Both the position numbers and the translations under genes were made by a program. The notes below the pieces were generated by a model. It ran no database searches. It saw only the letters and a list, made by a program, of their open reading frames with translations, and was not told where the DNA came from. Source: Clostridiales bacterium DTU024 (lineage in GTDB: Bacteria > Bacillota > Clostridia > Christensenellales > Aristaeellaceae). Taken from it: DNA of 33,307 bases. This document shows positions 25,874-33,307 of this stretch, in pieces (within the stretch, counting starts at the first letter, position 1; each line of letters starts with the position of its first letter). Location of the stretch: contig LFTR01000184.1 in NCBI GenBank assembly GCA_001513425.1, forward strand, positions 1 through 33,307, read 5' to 3'.

Positions 25874-26515
25874 ATGAAAAAAGCAATTTTAGGGAAAAAG
25901 CTGGGCATGACCCAGAAATTCCTGCCGGACGGCCGCCTGGTACCCGTAACCGTTATTATGGCCGGCCCTTGCACCGTGGTGCAGAAAAAGACGCAGGAAA
26001 CCGATGGCTATGAATCTGTCCAGCTGAGTTTTGACCCCTACGCCGAAAACAGGGTCAAGAAACTGGTCAACAAGCCCACCCAAGGGCATTTTAAGAAGGC
26101 CGACACTGCGCCCGCCCGCCATTTGCGCGAATTCCGTTTGGAGGATATCGCTTCCTACGAGGTGGGGCAGACTCTGTCCGTTTCTCAGTTCGCGGCAGGC
26201 GAAAAGCTCGATATCACCGGCACCAGCAAGGGTCACGGCTTTACCGGCAGCATTCGGCTGTGGAATCAACATCGCGGTCCCATGACGCATGGCTCCAAGT
26301 ATCATCGCGGCGTGGGTTCACTCAGTGCAAACTCCGACCCGTCAAGAGTGTTCAAGGGCAGACACATGCCCGGTCACTGGGGCGTGGAACGGGTGACCAT
26401 CCAAAATATCGAAGTTATCGAAGTGGACGCCGAGCGCAACCTTCTGCTGGTCAGGGGCGCAGTGCCCGGCCCCAAGAACGGCCTGCTGCTTGTGCGCAAC
26501 GCAAGCAAAGCCTAA
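25874..26515 (+). CDS. rplC: Ribosomal protein uL3
   Basis: KKAILGKKLGMTQKF...GTSKGHGFTGSIRLWNQHRGPMTHGSKYHRGVGSL. Confidence 0.99.
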   Translation: MKKAILGKKLGMTQKFLPDGRLVPVTVIMAGPCTVVQKKTQETDGYESVQLSFDPYAENRVKKLVNKPTQGHFKKADTAPARHLREFRLEDIASYEVGQTLSVSQFAAGEKLDITGTSKGHGFTGSIRLWNQHRGPMTHGSKYHRGVGSLSANSDPSRVFKGRHMPGHWGVERVTIQNIEVIEVDAERNLLLVRGAVPGPKNGLLLVRNASKA

Positions 26516-26534
26516 GTTAAGGAGGAAGTAAGTC

Positions 26535-27158
26535 ATGCCGACTATTCAAATGGTTAACATGCAGGGCAAGGCCGCAGGCCAACTCGAGCTGAGCGAAGAC
26601 ATCTTCGGTATCGAGCCCAACGTTGCCGCCATGCATCTGGTTGTCCGCTCCATCCTTGCGGCGAAGCGTCAAGGCACACAAAGTGCACTGACCCGCGGCA
26701 TGGTTCGCGGCGGCGGACGGAAGATTTATCGTCAAAAGGGGACCGGCAATGCGCGCCACCATGGCAACCGCGCCCCGCAATTCCGTCACGGCGGCGTTGT
26801 ATTCGCGCCGCAGCCGCGTGATTATGTGGTGAACGTGCCGCGCAAAGTTCGCCGTCTGGCTCTCAAGAGCGCTTTGTCCAGCAAGCTCAAAGATGGCAGC
26901 CTCATCGTAGTTGACGAGATCGCGCTTAAAGAAGCCAAGACGAAATTGGCAGTCAATATGCTCAAGGATTTGGGCATTGAAAAGAGCGCACTGCTCGTGC
27001 TGCCCGGCCGCGACGAAATGCTGCAACGAGCGACCCGCAATATCCAGAATTTGTCCGGAGCGTACGTTAACACGATCAACGTGTACGACGTCTTGCGTGC
27101 GGACAAGCTTATTGTCACTAAGGCCGCCATCAGCGGCATCCAGGAGGTGTACGCATAA
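26535..27158 (+). CDS. rplD: Ribosomal protein uL4
   Basis: [55 protein letters not shown]. Confidence 0.99.
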   Translation: MPTIQMVNMQGKAAGQLELSEDIFGIEPNVAAMHLVVRSILAAKRQGTQSALTRGMVRGGGRKIYRQKGTGNARHHGNRAPQFRHGGVVFAPQPRDYVVNVPRKVRRLALKSALSSKLKDGSLIVVDEIALKEAKTKLAVNMLKDLGIEKSALLVLPGRDEMLQRATRNIQNLSGAYVNTINVYDVLRADKLIVTKAAISGIQEVYA

Positions 27159-27454
27159 TGAAAGACCCTCATGACATCATTCTGCGGCCTGTATTGACCG
27201 AAAAAGGCTACGATGGTATCGCCGACAAGCAGTATGTTTTCGAAGTGGATATCCATGCCAACAAAATTGAGATCAAGCAGGCTCTGGAGGCCGTTTTTAA
27301 GGACATCAAGGTGGAGAAGGTCAATACCCTTCGCACTATGGGCAAAATCAAACGGCAGGGCCGCACCAGCGGCCGTACCCCCGAAGTGAAAAAAGCATAC
27401 GTAAAGCTGACGGAGAATTCCAAGCCCATTGAGTTCTTCGAAGGCATGATCTAA
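27158..27454 (+). CDS. rplW: Ribosomal protein uL23
   Basis: [47 protein letters not shown] overlap with rplD. Confidence 0.98.
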   Translation: MKDPHDIILRPVLTEKGYDGIADKQYVFEVDIHANKIEIKQALEAVFKDIKVEKVNTLRTMGKIKRQGRTSGRTPEVKKAYVKLTENSKPIEFFEGMI

Positions 27455-27468
27455 GGGAGGAAAAGCAA

Positions 27469-28299
27469 ATGCCAATTCGTGTTTACAGACCTACGTCGCC
27501 CGCACGCAGACACATGTCCGTGCTGACGTATGAGGAGATCACCACCAACAAGCCCGAAAAGTCGCTGCTTTCTCCCATCAAGAAGAATGCCGGCCGCAAC
27601 AAACAGGGCAAGATCACCGTCCGTCATCAGGGCGGCGGCAACAAGCAGAAGTACCGCCTCATAGATTTCAAGCGTGACAAGTTCGAAGTGCCTGCCAAAG
27701 TCGCTACCATTGAGTATGACCCAAACCGCTCCGCGTTTATTGCACTGCTGCACTACGCGGATGGTGAAAAGCGTTATATTTTGGCGCCGGTGGGTCTTAA
27801 AGTCGGTGACAAAGTGGTATCTTCCGACACCGCCGACATCATCGTCGGCAACTCGCTGCCCGTCTCGTTCATCCCCGTGGGTACGCTGATACACAACATC
27901 GAGCTGCGGGCGGGCAGCGGCGGGCAGATCGTGCGCTCAGCCGGAACCTTTGCCCAATTGATGGCGAAAGAAGGCAAGTACGCGCAAGTGCGCTTGCCCT
28001 CCGGGGAAGTTCGCAGGGTACCCGTCAACGCGCGTGCCACCATCGGCACCGTCGGCAACGTCGACCATGAGAATGTCCGAATCGGCAAAGCCGGACGCAA
28101 GCGCCATATGGGCATTCGTCCCACTGTTCGCGGCGTCGTCATGAACCCGGTGGACCATCCCCACGGTGGTGGCGAAGGAAAATCGCCCATCGGTTTGCCC
28201 TCACCCGTTACCCCTTGGGGCAAGCCTGCGCTTGGTTACAAAACCCGCAAGCATAAGAAGTACTCTAACAAGATGATTGTCAAGCGGGCCGGAAAGTAA
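27469..28299 (+). CDS. rplB: Ribosomal protein uL2
   Basis: [29 protein letters not shown]...[37 protein letters not shown]. Confidence 0.99.
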   Translation: MPIRVYRPTSPARRHMSVLTYEEITTNKPEKSLLSPIKKNAGRNKQGKITVRHQGGGNKQKYRLIDFKRDKFEVPAKVATIEYDPNRSAFIALLHYADGEKRYILAPVGLKVGDKVVSSDTADIIVGNSLPVSFIPVGTLIHNIELRAGSGGQIVRSAGTFAQLMAKEGKYAQVRLPSGEVRRVPVNARATIGTVGNVDHENVRIGKAGRKRHMGIRPTVRGVVMNPVDHPHGGGEGKSPIGLPSPVTPWGKPALGYKTRKHKKYSNKMIVKRAGK

Positions 28300-28330
28300 C
28301 CGCGATAAGGATGAAAGGAGGCAGACATTC

Positions 28331-28606
28331 ATGAGCCGCTCAATCAAAAAAGGACCCTTTGTCAGCGAAGTGCTTCTGAAGCGCATAGTTGAACTCAATA
28401 AAGCAAATAAGAAGACTGTCCTAAAAACTTGGTCCCGTTGTTCCACCATCTTCCCGGAATTTGTGGGCCACACCATTGCCGTGCATGACGGCCGCAAGCA
28501 TGTGCCGGTATACGTTACCGAGGACATGGTCGGCCATAAACTGGGTGAGTTTGCTCCCACGCGCACTTACCGCGGCCACGCCGGCAGCAAGAGCGCCGGC
28601 AGATAA
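28331..28606 (+). CDS. rpsS: Ribosomal protein uS19
   Basis: [19 protein letters not shown]...[53 protein letters not shown] 28331 with AAAGGAGG RBS. Confidence 0.99.
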   Translation: MSRSIKKGPFVSEVLLKRIVELNKANKKTVLKTWSRCSTIFPEFVGHTIAVHDGRKHVPVYVTEDMVGHKLGEFAPTRTYRGHAGSKSAGR

Positions 28607-28629
28607 GCGAAAGGAGATAACGAAGCTTT

Positions 28630-29013
28630 ATGGCACTTAACACCCGCAATAAGGGCATCGCGCATGATGAGAATCGCGACAAACGCCCCCACGCTCATGT
28701 GAAGCATGTGCGCATCTCCTCTCGCAAGGTCATCCCTGTGATCGACCTGATTCGCGGCAAGAGCGTCGAAGATGCAAAAGCAATCCTCACATTTACTCCC
28801 AAGGCGGCGTCACCGGTCGTGCTGAAATTGCTTAACAGCGCCATTGCCAACGCCGTCAACAACCAGGACTTGGACCAAAACAGCCTGTACGTCGCGGAAG
28901 TTTACGCCAATCCGGGTCCAACACTCAAGCGTTTTGTAGCCCGCAGCAAGGGCAGCGCATCCCCTTGGCTCCGCCGCACAAGCCACATCAGCGTTGTGCT
29001 GGACGTACGATAA
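28630..29013 (+). CDS. rplV: Ribosomal protein uL22
   Basis: [27 protein letters not shown]...[36 protein letters not shown]. Confidence 0.98.
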   Translation: MALNTRNKGIAHDENRDKRPHAHVKHVRISSRKVIPVIDLIRGKSVEDAKAILTFTPKAASPVVLKLLNSAIANAVNNQDLDQNSLYVAEVYANPGPTLKRFVARSKGSASPWLRRTSHISVVLDVR

Positions 29014-29029
29014 GTGAGGAGGTTTCGGA

Positions 29030-29698
29030 ATGGGTCAGAAAGTTAACCCCCATGGCGCCCGCGTTGGTGTGATATTTGATTGGAGCACACGCTGGTTCGC
29101 CGACAAGAAGAATTTTGCGGATTACCTGTTCGAGGACAACAAGATCCGTAAGCTTCTGAAAGAAAAATACTATGCAACCGGCGTCAGCCGTATCGACATC
29201 GAACGCAGCGCCGCACGCATGACCATCAATATTTACACCGGCAGGCCCGGCATGATCATCGGCCGGGGCGGCAAGGGCATTGAAGATCTGAAGACCTTCG
29301 TGGAGAAGGAATTGGGCCATCCCGTTGTCATCAACGTGCTGGAGATCAAGAACCCTGACACGGACGCCCAATTGGTGGCGGAGAATATCGCGCAGCAATT
29401 GGAAAAGCGCATTTCGTTCCGCCGCGCCATGAAACAGAGCATACAACGTTCCATGAGGGCTGGCGTCAAAGGCATCAAGGCCGGTGTTGCCGGCCGTTTG
29501 GGAGGCGCGGATATCGCGCGGAGCGAACATTATCATGAGGGCTCCATTCCGCTGCAGACATTGCGTGCCAACATCGACTACGGCTTTGCCGAAGCTAAGA
29601 CCACTTATGGGCGTCTGGGTGTCAAGGTTTGGATCTACAAAGGTCAGATCCTCCCTCAGGCTAAAAAGACTCCCGCCCGCATTGAAGGAGGCAAATAA
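29030..29698 (+). CDS. rpsC: Ribosomal protein uS3
   Basis: [33 protein letters not shown]...[17 protein letters not shown]. Confidence 0.99.
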   Translation: MGQKVNPHGARVGVIFDWSTRWFADKKNFADYLFEDNKIRKLLKEKYYATGVSRIDIERSAARMTINIYTGRPGMIIGRGGKGIEDLKTFVEKELGHPVVINVLEIKNPDTDAQLVAENIAQQLEKRISFRRAMKQSIQRSMRAGVKGIKAGVAGRLGGADIARSEHYHEGSIPLQTLRANIDYGFAEAKTTYGRLGVKVWIYKGQILPQAKKTPARIEGGK

Positions 29699-29700
29699 CC

Positions 29701-30141
29701 ATGTTGATGCCTAAAAGAGTCAAACGCCGCAAGGTATTTCGCGGGCGCATGAAGGGCAAGGCGCACCGCGGTAATTTCATCGCCTATGGCGAATATGGTT
29801 TGGTGGCGGAAGACCCCAGCTGGGTCACCAGCCAACAGATCGAAGCGGCCCGTATCGCGCTGACCCGTTACACCAAGCGCGGCGGTCAAGTCTGGATCAA
29901 GATTTTTCCTGATAAGCCGGTGACGGCCAAGCCCGCAGAAACCCGCATGGGTTCCGGCAAAGGATCGCCGGAGTACTGGGTAGCTGTTGTTAAGCCCGGT
30001 CGTGTCATGTTCGAAGTTGGCGGCGTAGACGAAGCAGTTGCCAAAGAGGCACTCCGCCTGGCCGCCAGCAAACTGCCCCTGCGCACCAAGATAATTTCCA
30101 GGGCGCAACAGAGTCCCGTTGATGTCGGAGGTGAGTCCTAA
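29701..30141 (+). CDS. rplP: Ribosomal protein uL16
   Basis: [25 protein letters not shown]...[39 protein letters not shown]. Confidence 0.99.
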   Translation: MLMPKRVKRRKVFRGRMKGKAHRGNFIAYGEYGLVAEDPSWVTSQQIEAARIALTRYTKRGGQVWIKIFPDKPVTAKPAETRMGSGKGSPEYWVAVVKPGRVMFEVGGVDEAVAKEALRLAASKLPLRTKIISRAQQSPVDVGGES

Positions 30142-30341
30142 TGACGGCCAGCGAATTCACAGCTATGAACTCCAAGGAATTGACCCAAAAGATAGCCGAT
30201 CTGAAAAGTGAGCTGTTTAACCTGCGTTTCAAACTTGCTACCGGTCAATTGGAGAATACCATGCAAATTTCCCAGGTTAAGCACGATATCGCACGTGCAT
30301 TGACCGTGCAAGCACAAGCCGGTAATAAGGCTGCCCGATAA
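30141..30341 (+). CDS. rpmC: Ribosomal protein uL29
   Basis: [47 protein letters not shown]. Confidence 0.96.
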   Translation: MTASEFTAMNSKELTQKIADLKSELFNLRFKLATGQLENTMQISQVKHDIARALTVQAQAGNKAAR

Positions 30342-30361
30342 CCGTGAAAGGAGGCTATTCA

Positions 30362-30622
30362 ATGTCAGAAGATAGAGGACTACGCAAAACACGCGTTGGC
30401 GTCGTCGTCAGCGACAAAATGGACAAGACCGTCGTCGTGTCCGTCAATCGCCGCGTACAGCATCCACTGTACGGCAAAATCATGAAGCGCACCAGCAAGT
30501 TCAAGGCGCACGATGAGCAGAATGCCTGCGGTATCGGGGATACCGTAAAAGTGATGGAAACCCGCCCGATCAGCAAGGACAAGTGCTGGCGCGTTGTGGA
30601 GATCATCCAGAAAGCGAAGTAA
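30362..30622 (+). CDS. rpsQ: Ribosomal protein uS17
   Basis: [47 protein letters not shown]...[27 protein letters not shown] 30362. Confidence 0.98.
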   Translation: MSEDRGLRKTRVGVVVSDKMDKTVVVSVNRRVQHPLYGKIMKRTSKFKAHDEQNACGIGDTVKVMETRPISKDKCWRVVEIIQKAK

Positions 30623-30689
30623 ATCGTGGACAACCTCTCATGCGCTGCAATACGCGACATGATGGGGAATCTATAAAGGAGGAACCTCT

Positions 30690-31058
30690 ATGATTCAGCC
30701 ACAAACGCGGCTAAAAGTAGCCGATAATTCCGGCGCGAAGGAAATCATGTGCATCCGAGTGCTAGGCGGCTCGTTCCGTCGCTCAGGATCCATCGGCGAT
30801 ATTATCGTCGCCACTGTGAAAACTGCCACGCCGGGTGGCCAAGTGAAAAAGGGCGAAGTGGTTAAAGCCGTTATCGTCCGGGTTCACAAAAAGAACCGTC
30901 GCCCCGATGGCAGCTATATCGCTTTTGACGATAACGCCGCAGTCATCATCAACGATCAGAAGCAGCCTCGCGGTACCCGCATCTTTGGACCGGTTGCCCG
31001 CGAATTGCGTGAAAAGGATTACATGAAAATCGTATCCTTAGCGCCTGAAGTGCTGTAA
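30690..31058 (+). CDS. rplN: Ribosomal protein uL14
   Basis: [31 protein letters not shown]...[28 protein letters not shown]. Confidence 0.99.
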   Translation: MIQPQTRLKVADNSGAKEIMCIRVLGGSFRRSGSIGDIIVATVKTATPGGQVKKGEVVKAVIVRVHKKNRRPDGSYIAFDDNAAVIINDQKQPRGTRIFGPVARELREKDYMKIVSLAPEVL

Positions 31059-31070
31059 GGAGAGAGGACA

Positions 31071-31388
31071 ATGAAATTACACGTAAAAACCAAGGATGAA
31101 GTCATTGTCATCACCGGCAAGGACAAGGGCGTCAAGGGTAAAGTAATCAATGCCAGCCCTAAGACGGGAAAAGTCATCGTTGAAGGCGTCGCGATGGTTT
31201 CAAAGCACCAGAAATCCCGTGCACAAGGACAGCCCGGCGGCATCATCCGCAAGGAATCTGCCATTAGCGCCAGCAATGTTATGCTGATTTGTCAGAAGTG
31301 CGGGAAACCATCCCGTGCGGGCGTCAAAATCATGCCCGATGGCAAGAAAAACCGCGTATGCAAAAAATGCGGCGAACAGATTGACTGA
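31071..31388 (+). CDS. rplX: Ribosomal protein uL24 (with C-terminal CxxC/CxxC)
   Basis: VKTKDEVIVITGKDKGVKGKVINASPKTGKVIVEGVAMVSKHQKS; CQKCGK...CKKCGE tail. Confidence 0.98.
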   Translation: MKLHVKTKDEVIVITGKDKGVKGKVINASPKTGKVIVEGVAMVSKHQKSRAQGQPGGIIRKESAISASNVMLICQKCGKPSRAGVKIMPDGKKNRVCKKCGEQID

Positions 31389-31406
31389 TAAGGAGGAGCA
31401 GTTTAT

Positions 31407-31949
31407 ATGGCCACACGTCTGAAGGAAAAGTATATAGCTGAAGCTGTCCCTGCCTTGCAGCAGAAGTTCGGTTATAAGAATGTTATGGAAATCCCCGGCC
31501 TGTCCAAGATCATCATAAATATCGGCCTGGGTGATTGCAAAGAAAATGCCAAGATGCTGGATAACGCTGTCGCGGAGCTCGCGCAGATTTCCGGTCAGAA
31601 ACCTATGGTGACCAAGGCGAAGAAGTCCATCGCAAACTTCAAAGTGCGCGAAGGCATGAATGTCGGCGCCAAAGTCACCTTGCGCGGAAAACGCATGGAG
31701 GAGTTTTTTGACAGGCTCGTCAGCGTGGCATTACCACGCGTGCGCGACTTTCGCGGCGTCTCCAACAAAGCCTTTGATGGCCGCGGCAACTATGCTCTGG
31801 GCATCAAAGAACAGCTGATCTTCCCCGAGATTGATTATGACAAGGTGGAAAAGATCCGCGGCATGGAGATGATCTTCGTAACTACCGCAAAAACCGACGA
31901 AGAAGCCAAAGAATTGCTCAGTTTACTGGGCATGCCTTTCGCTCAGTAA
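31407..31949 (+). CDS. rplE: Ribosomal protein uL5
   Basis: [40 protein letters not shown]...[27 protein letters not shown]. Confidence 0.99.
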   Translation: MATRLKEKYIAEAVPALQQKFGYKNVMEIPGLSKIIINIGLGDCKENAKMLDNAVAELAQISGQKPMVTKAKKSIANFKVREGMNVGAKVTLRGKRMEEFFDRLVSVALPRVRDFRGVSNKAFDGRGNYALGIKEQLIFPEIDYDKVEKIRGMEMIFVTTAKTDEEAKELLSLLGMPFAQ

Positions 31950-31963
31950 GGGAGGATTGAACA

Positions 31964-32149
31964 ATGGCAAAAACGAGTATGAAAGTCAAACAAAAGCGTC
32001 CGGCCAGGTTCTCCACCCAGGCGTATACGCGTTGCCGCATTTGCGGCCGCCCGCATTCGGTACTTCGTCGCTACGGTCTCTGCCGCATCTGCTTTAGGGA
32101 ACTGGCCTACAAAGGACAGATCCCCGGCGTGCGCAAGGCCAGCTGGTAA
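31964..32149 (+). CDS. rpsN: Ribosomal protein uS14, zinc-binding short form (type Z)
   Basis: [61 protein letters not shown]. Confidence 0.99.
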   Translation: MAKTSMKVKQKRPARFSTQAYTRCRICGRPHSVLRRYGLCRICFRELAYKGQIPGVRKASW

Positions 32150-32177
32150 GCAGTAAAACGGAAAGAGAGGTTCTGTT

Positions 32178-32579
32178 ATGATTATGAATGATCCTATCGC
32201 CGATATGCTGACCAGAATCCGCAACGCTCAGGTCGCCAAGCATGACACGGTGATGATTCCCGCAAGCAACACCAAGAAAGCCATTGCCAAGATTCTTTAT
32301 GATGAAGGCTACATCAAGGGCTACGAGAAAATCGAGGATGGTGTGCAGGGACAAATCAAGTTGACTATCAAGTATCTCAGTGGCAAGTCACAGCCCGTTA
32401 TCGCGGGTCTCAAGCGGATTTCCAAACCCGGTTTGCGCGTTTATGCAGACGTGTCAGACCTGCCTAAGGTGTTGGGCGGACTGGGAATTGCCATTATCTC
32501 GACATCCAAGGGACTTATGACGGACCGCGCCGCTCGTAAAGAGAATTTGGGCGGAGAAGTCATGGCCTATATCTGGTAA
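32178..32579 (+). CDS. rpsH: Ribosomal protein uS8
   Basis: [38 protein letters not shown]...[31 protein letters not shown]. Confidence 0.99.
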   Translation: MIMNDPIADMLTRIRNAQVAKHDTVMIPASNTKKAIAKILYDEGYIKGYEKIEDGVQGQIKLTIKYLSGKSQPVIAGLKRISKPGLRVYADVSDLPKVLGGLGIAIISTSKGLMTDRAARKENLGGEVMAYIW

Positions 32580-32605
32580 TCTGATCACGCATTGGAGGTG
32601 CTATT

Positions 32606-33145
32606 ATGTCTCGTATCGGAAAACTTCCGATCCAAGTGCCCGCGGGCGTGACAGTGACGGTGGACAAGGAAAACGTCGTTACCGTAAAAGGCCCCAAAGG
32701 CACGCTATCTCAAAAAGTGCATCGCGATTTTGCGATTAAGCAAGAAGAGGGCGTTCTCACCGTGGAGCGTCCCAGCGACTCTAAACCCCACAAGTCCCTG
32801 CATGGGTTGTATCGTTCGTTGATCAACAACCTGGTGGTGGGCGTAACGACCGGCTTTGAAAAGACTCTGGAGATCGTCGGCACGGGCTATCGCGCGCAGG
32901 CGGAAGGCAAAAAGCTTACCGTCAACGCCGGATATTCCAATCCCGTCATTGTGGAAGCGCCCGACGATATCACTTTTGAAACACCCGCCCCTACCACCAT
33001 AATCGTTAAGGGCATCAACAAACAAGTTGTCGGCAACTTGGCCGCAGATATCCGCGCCATCCGCAAGCCGGAACCGTACTTGGGCAAGGGCATCAAGTAC
33101 AAGGGTGAGCATATCCGCCGCAAGGAAGGCAAGGCCGGCAAGTAA
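32606..33145 (+). CDS. rplF: Ribosomal protein uL6
   Basis: [36 protein letters not shown]...[28 protein letters not shown]. Confidence 0.99.
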   Translation: MSRIGKLPIQVPAGVTVTVDKENVVTVKGPKGTLSQKVHRDFAIKQEEGVLTVERPSDSKPHKSLHGLYRSLINNLVVGVTTGFEKTLEIVGTGYRAQAEGKKLTVNAGYSNPVIVEAPDDITFETPAPTTIIVKGINKQVVGNLAADIRAIRKPEPYLGKGIKYKGEHIRRKEGKAGK

Positions 33146-33164
33146 ATGAAGGGAGTGAACGCAA

Positions 33165-33307
33165 ATGTTTAATAAGCGCGACCGAAATGAAGTGCGTGTC
33201 ATCCGTCACGCCCGCGTACGCAAAAAGATGAGCGGCACACCCCAGATGCCCCGTCTTAATGTTTTCCGCAGCAATAAATTCATCTATGCCCAGGTTATCG
33301 ATGATAC
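33165..33307 (+). CDS. rplR: Ribosomal protein uL18 (3' end beyond window)
   Basis: [47 protein letters not shown]; partial, GGGAGTG RBS. Confidence 0.93.
   Translation, partial: MFNKRDRNEVRVIRHARVRKKMSGTPQMPRLNVFRSNKFIYAQVIDD

Noticed and set aside
30623-30689. Slightly long gap between rpsQ and rplN as a regulatory element
   Set aside because: About 67 nt with no strong hairpin or promoter that I could support.
1-33307. CRISPR array, transposon or prophage
   Set aside because: No regularly spaced repeats, transposase, integrase or phage structural ORFs were recognised.

Overview
This 33.3 kb window reads as a chromosomal housekeeping region of a Gram-positive, Clostridia-like bacterium. 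It opens with the 3' end of a 5S rRNA and its terminator. A plus-strand block follows: RseC-like protein, RNase J, YlbF-like protein, MltG, TIM-barrel/AP endonuclease-like protein, M24 peptidase, EF-P, a CD1247-like acidic zinc-ribbon protein, a DnaQ-like exonuclease and a two-component system. Next is a minus-strand block: YitT-like protein, dnaX, a membrane protein with a YHxxxxC/CxxC tail, a DUF6062-like protein and two GerMN proteins. Then come hpf, an aldo/keto reductase, a CCA-adding enzyme, a Cys-cluster protein coupled to an orphan beta-class DNA methyltransferase, an MreB-like protein and rpmB. A clear T-box precedes proS, and the window ends in the S10/spc ribosomal operon (rpsJ to a partial rplR). 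I found no mobile element, CRISPR array, defence island or clear biosynthetic cluster. The points most worth a second look are: the orphan methyltransferase coupled to a Cys-cluster protein; a sensor kinase with no canonical start codon after its response regulator; a promoter embedded in a terminator ahead of a roughly 200-nt structured S10 leader; a possible 35-aa ORF overlapping the proS stop; an inverted repeat over the proS -35 box; and a dnaX neighbourhood with no ybaB/recR and a cluster of poorly characterised envelope-type genes instead. All calls come from reading the sequence; no database search was run.
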